Positions 63,596 to 64,000 of a DNA stretch of 64,000 bases are shown one piece after another. The DNA is from Breviolum minutum Mf 1.05b.01. Taxonomy: Eukaryota > Sar > Dinophyceae > Suessiales > Symbiodiniaceae. The notes beneath the pieces are model-generated. The model was given only the letters and a program-made list of their open reading frames with translations, ran no database searches and was not told the DNA's origin. The first letter of the stretch is position 1. Every line of letters begins with the position of its first letter. The stretch spans positions 1 through 64,000 of the forward strand of contig DF239428.1 of the NCBI GenBank assembly GCA_000507305.1, given 5' to 3'. The position numbers and the translations under genes were made by a program.

Positions 63596-64000
63596 ACTGC
63601 AGAGCAGGAAACCCAAAAACATGCAACCATCACTGGACCAGACATAAGCTCACCAATAAATCATATCATTCCAAAGGTCTGGATCAATGGTCTGGATCAA
63701 ATCCTTTCGAAAGGTCTGGATCGGAGGTCTGGATCGTGTGTGGGACCGGGGCTTGCTCCAGACCTTACATTTTGAGCCGCAGCCATATATATATATACAT
63801 ATATACATATAAATATGAGGGTTGTTCTTGATTCTTTCATGTGGAAACGCCACCTTCGCCAGAAAAAAAATATATTCGCCAGACTTGAGCGACCCCCGGG
63901 GTTATCTTTAGCGGTACATGTTGGCCAAGAGTGGTAAGAAGGGCATGGATATTTGCTCCAGGCGCCTGATCCCTTGTCACAATTCATTCTGTGGCAGCGG

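Overview
The window reads as nuclear DNA of a dinoflagellate, probably a Symbiodiniaceae alga (inference, no database search). Four things point there. Recognisable exons are very short and follow acceptors of the form AG|G. Several donors are GC or GA instead of GT. A LINE-type retrotransposon carries a DNA cytosine methyltransferase domain, and retrotransposon-borne DNMTs have been reported from Symbiodinium. The spacer is AT-rich and crowded with short fold-back elements. No prokaryotic-style gene, rRNA, tRNA or CRISPR was found.

Layout. 1-30 kb: mostly spacer built from at least seven families of 70-125 bp inverted-repeat (MITE-like) elements, microsatellites and TA runs, with scattered exon-like segments on both strands whose products I do not recognise. 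30.6-32.5 kb: a GC-richer island with long overlapping open frames. 32.5-34.2 kb, minus strand: a small multi-exon gene in which seven or eight mini-exons of 27-33 bases sit in a tandem array of about 100 bp units. All have the same phase and are joined by 59-80 base introns with GT or GC donors. The gene ends in a coiled-coil, proline-rich tail. 35137-35703: assembly gap. 36-48.9 kb: more fold-back elements, with a cluster of minus-strand exon candidates at 41.7-45.2 kb.

48.9-58.4 kb, minus strand: the LINE. Its first coding unit holds a C5-methyltransferase domain, a long linker, a possible cysteine-protease-like end and a coiled coil. Its second holds an APE-type endonuclease, reverse transcriptase, a CCHC-like zinc knuckle and RNase H. 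This copy is broken by an 8 bp tandem duplication and three one-base A-run shifts. 59.2-61.9 kb, minus strand: four exons of a serine/threonine protein kinase (HPNIV, YLVMEL, IAHR, DIKCEN). The LINE lies just downstream in the same orientation, so it may sit in a kinase intron. 62-64 kb: spacer with two low-complexity repeat blocks.

Limits: exon calls rest on splice signals, phase and amino-acid texture. Where both strands read well, this is stated.
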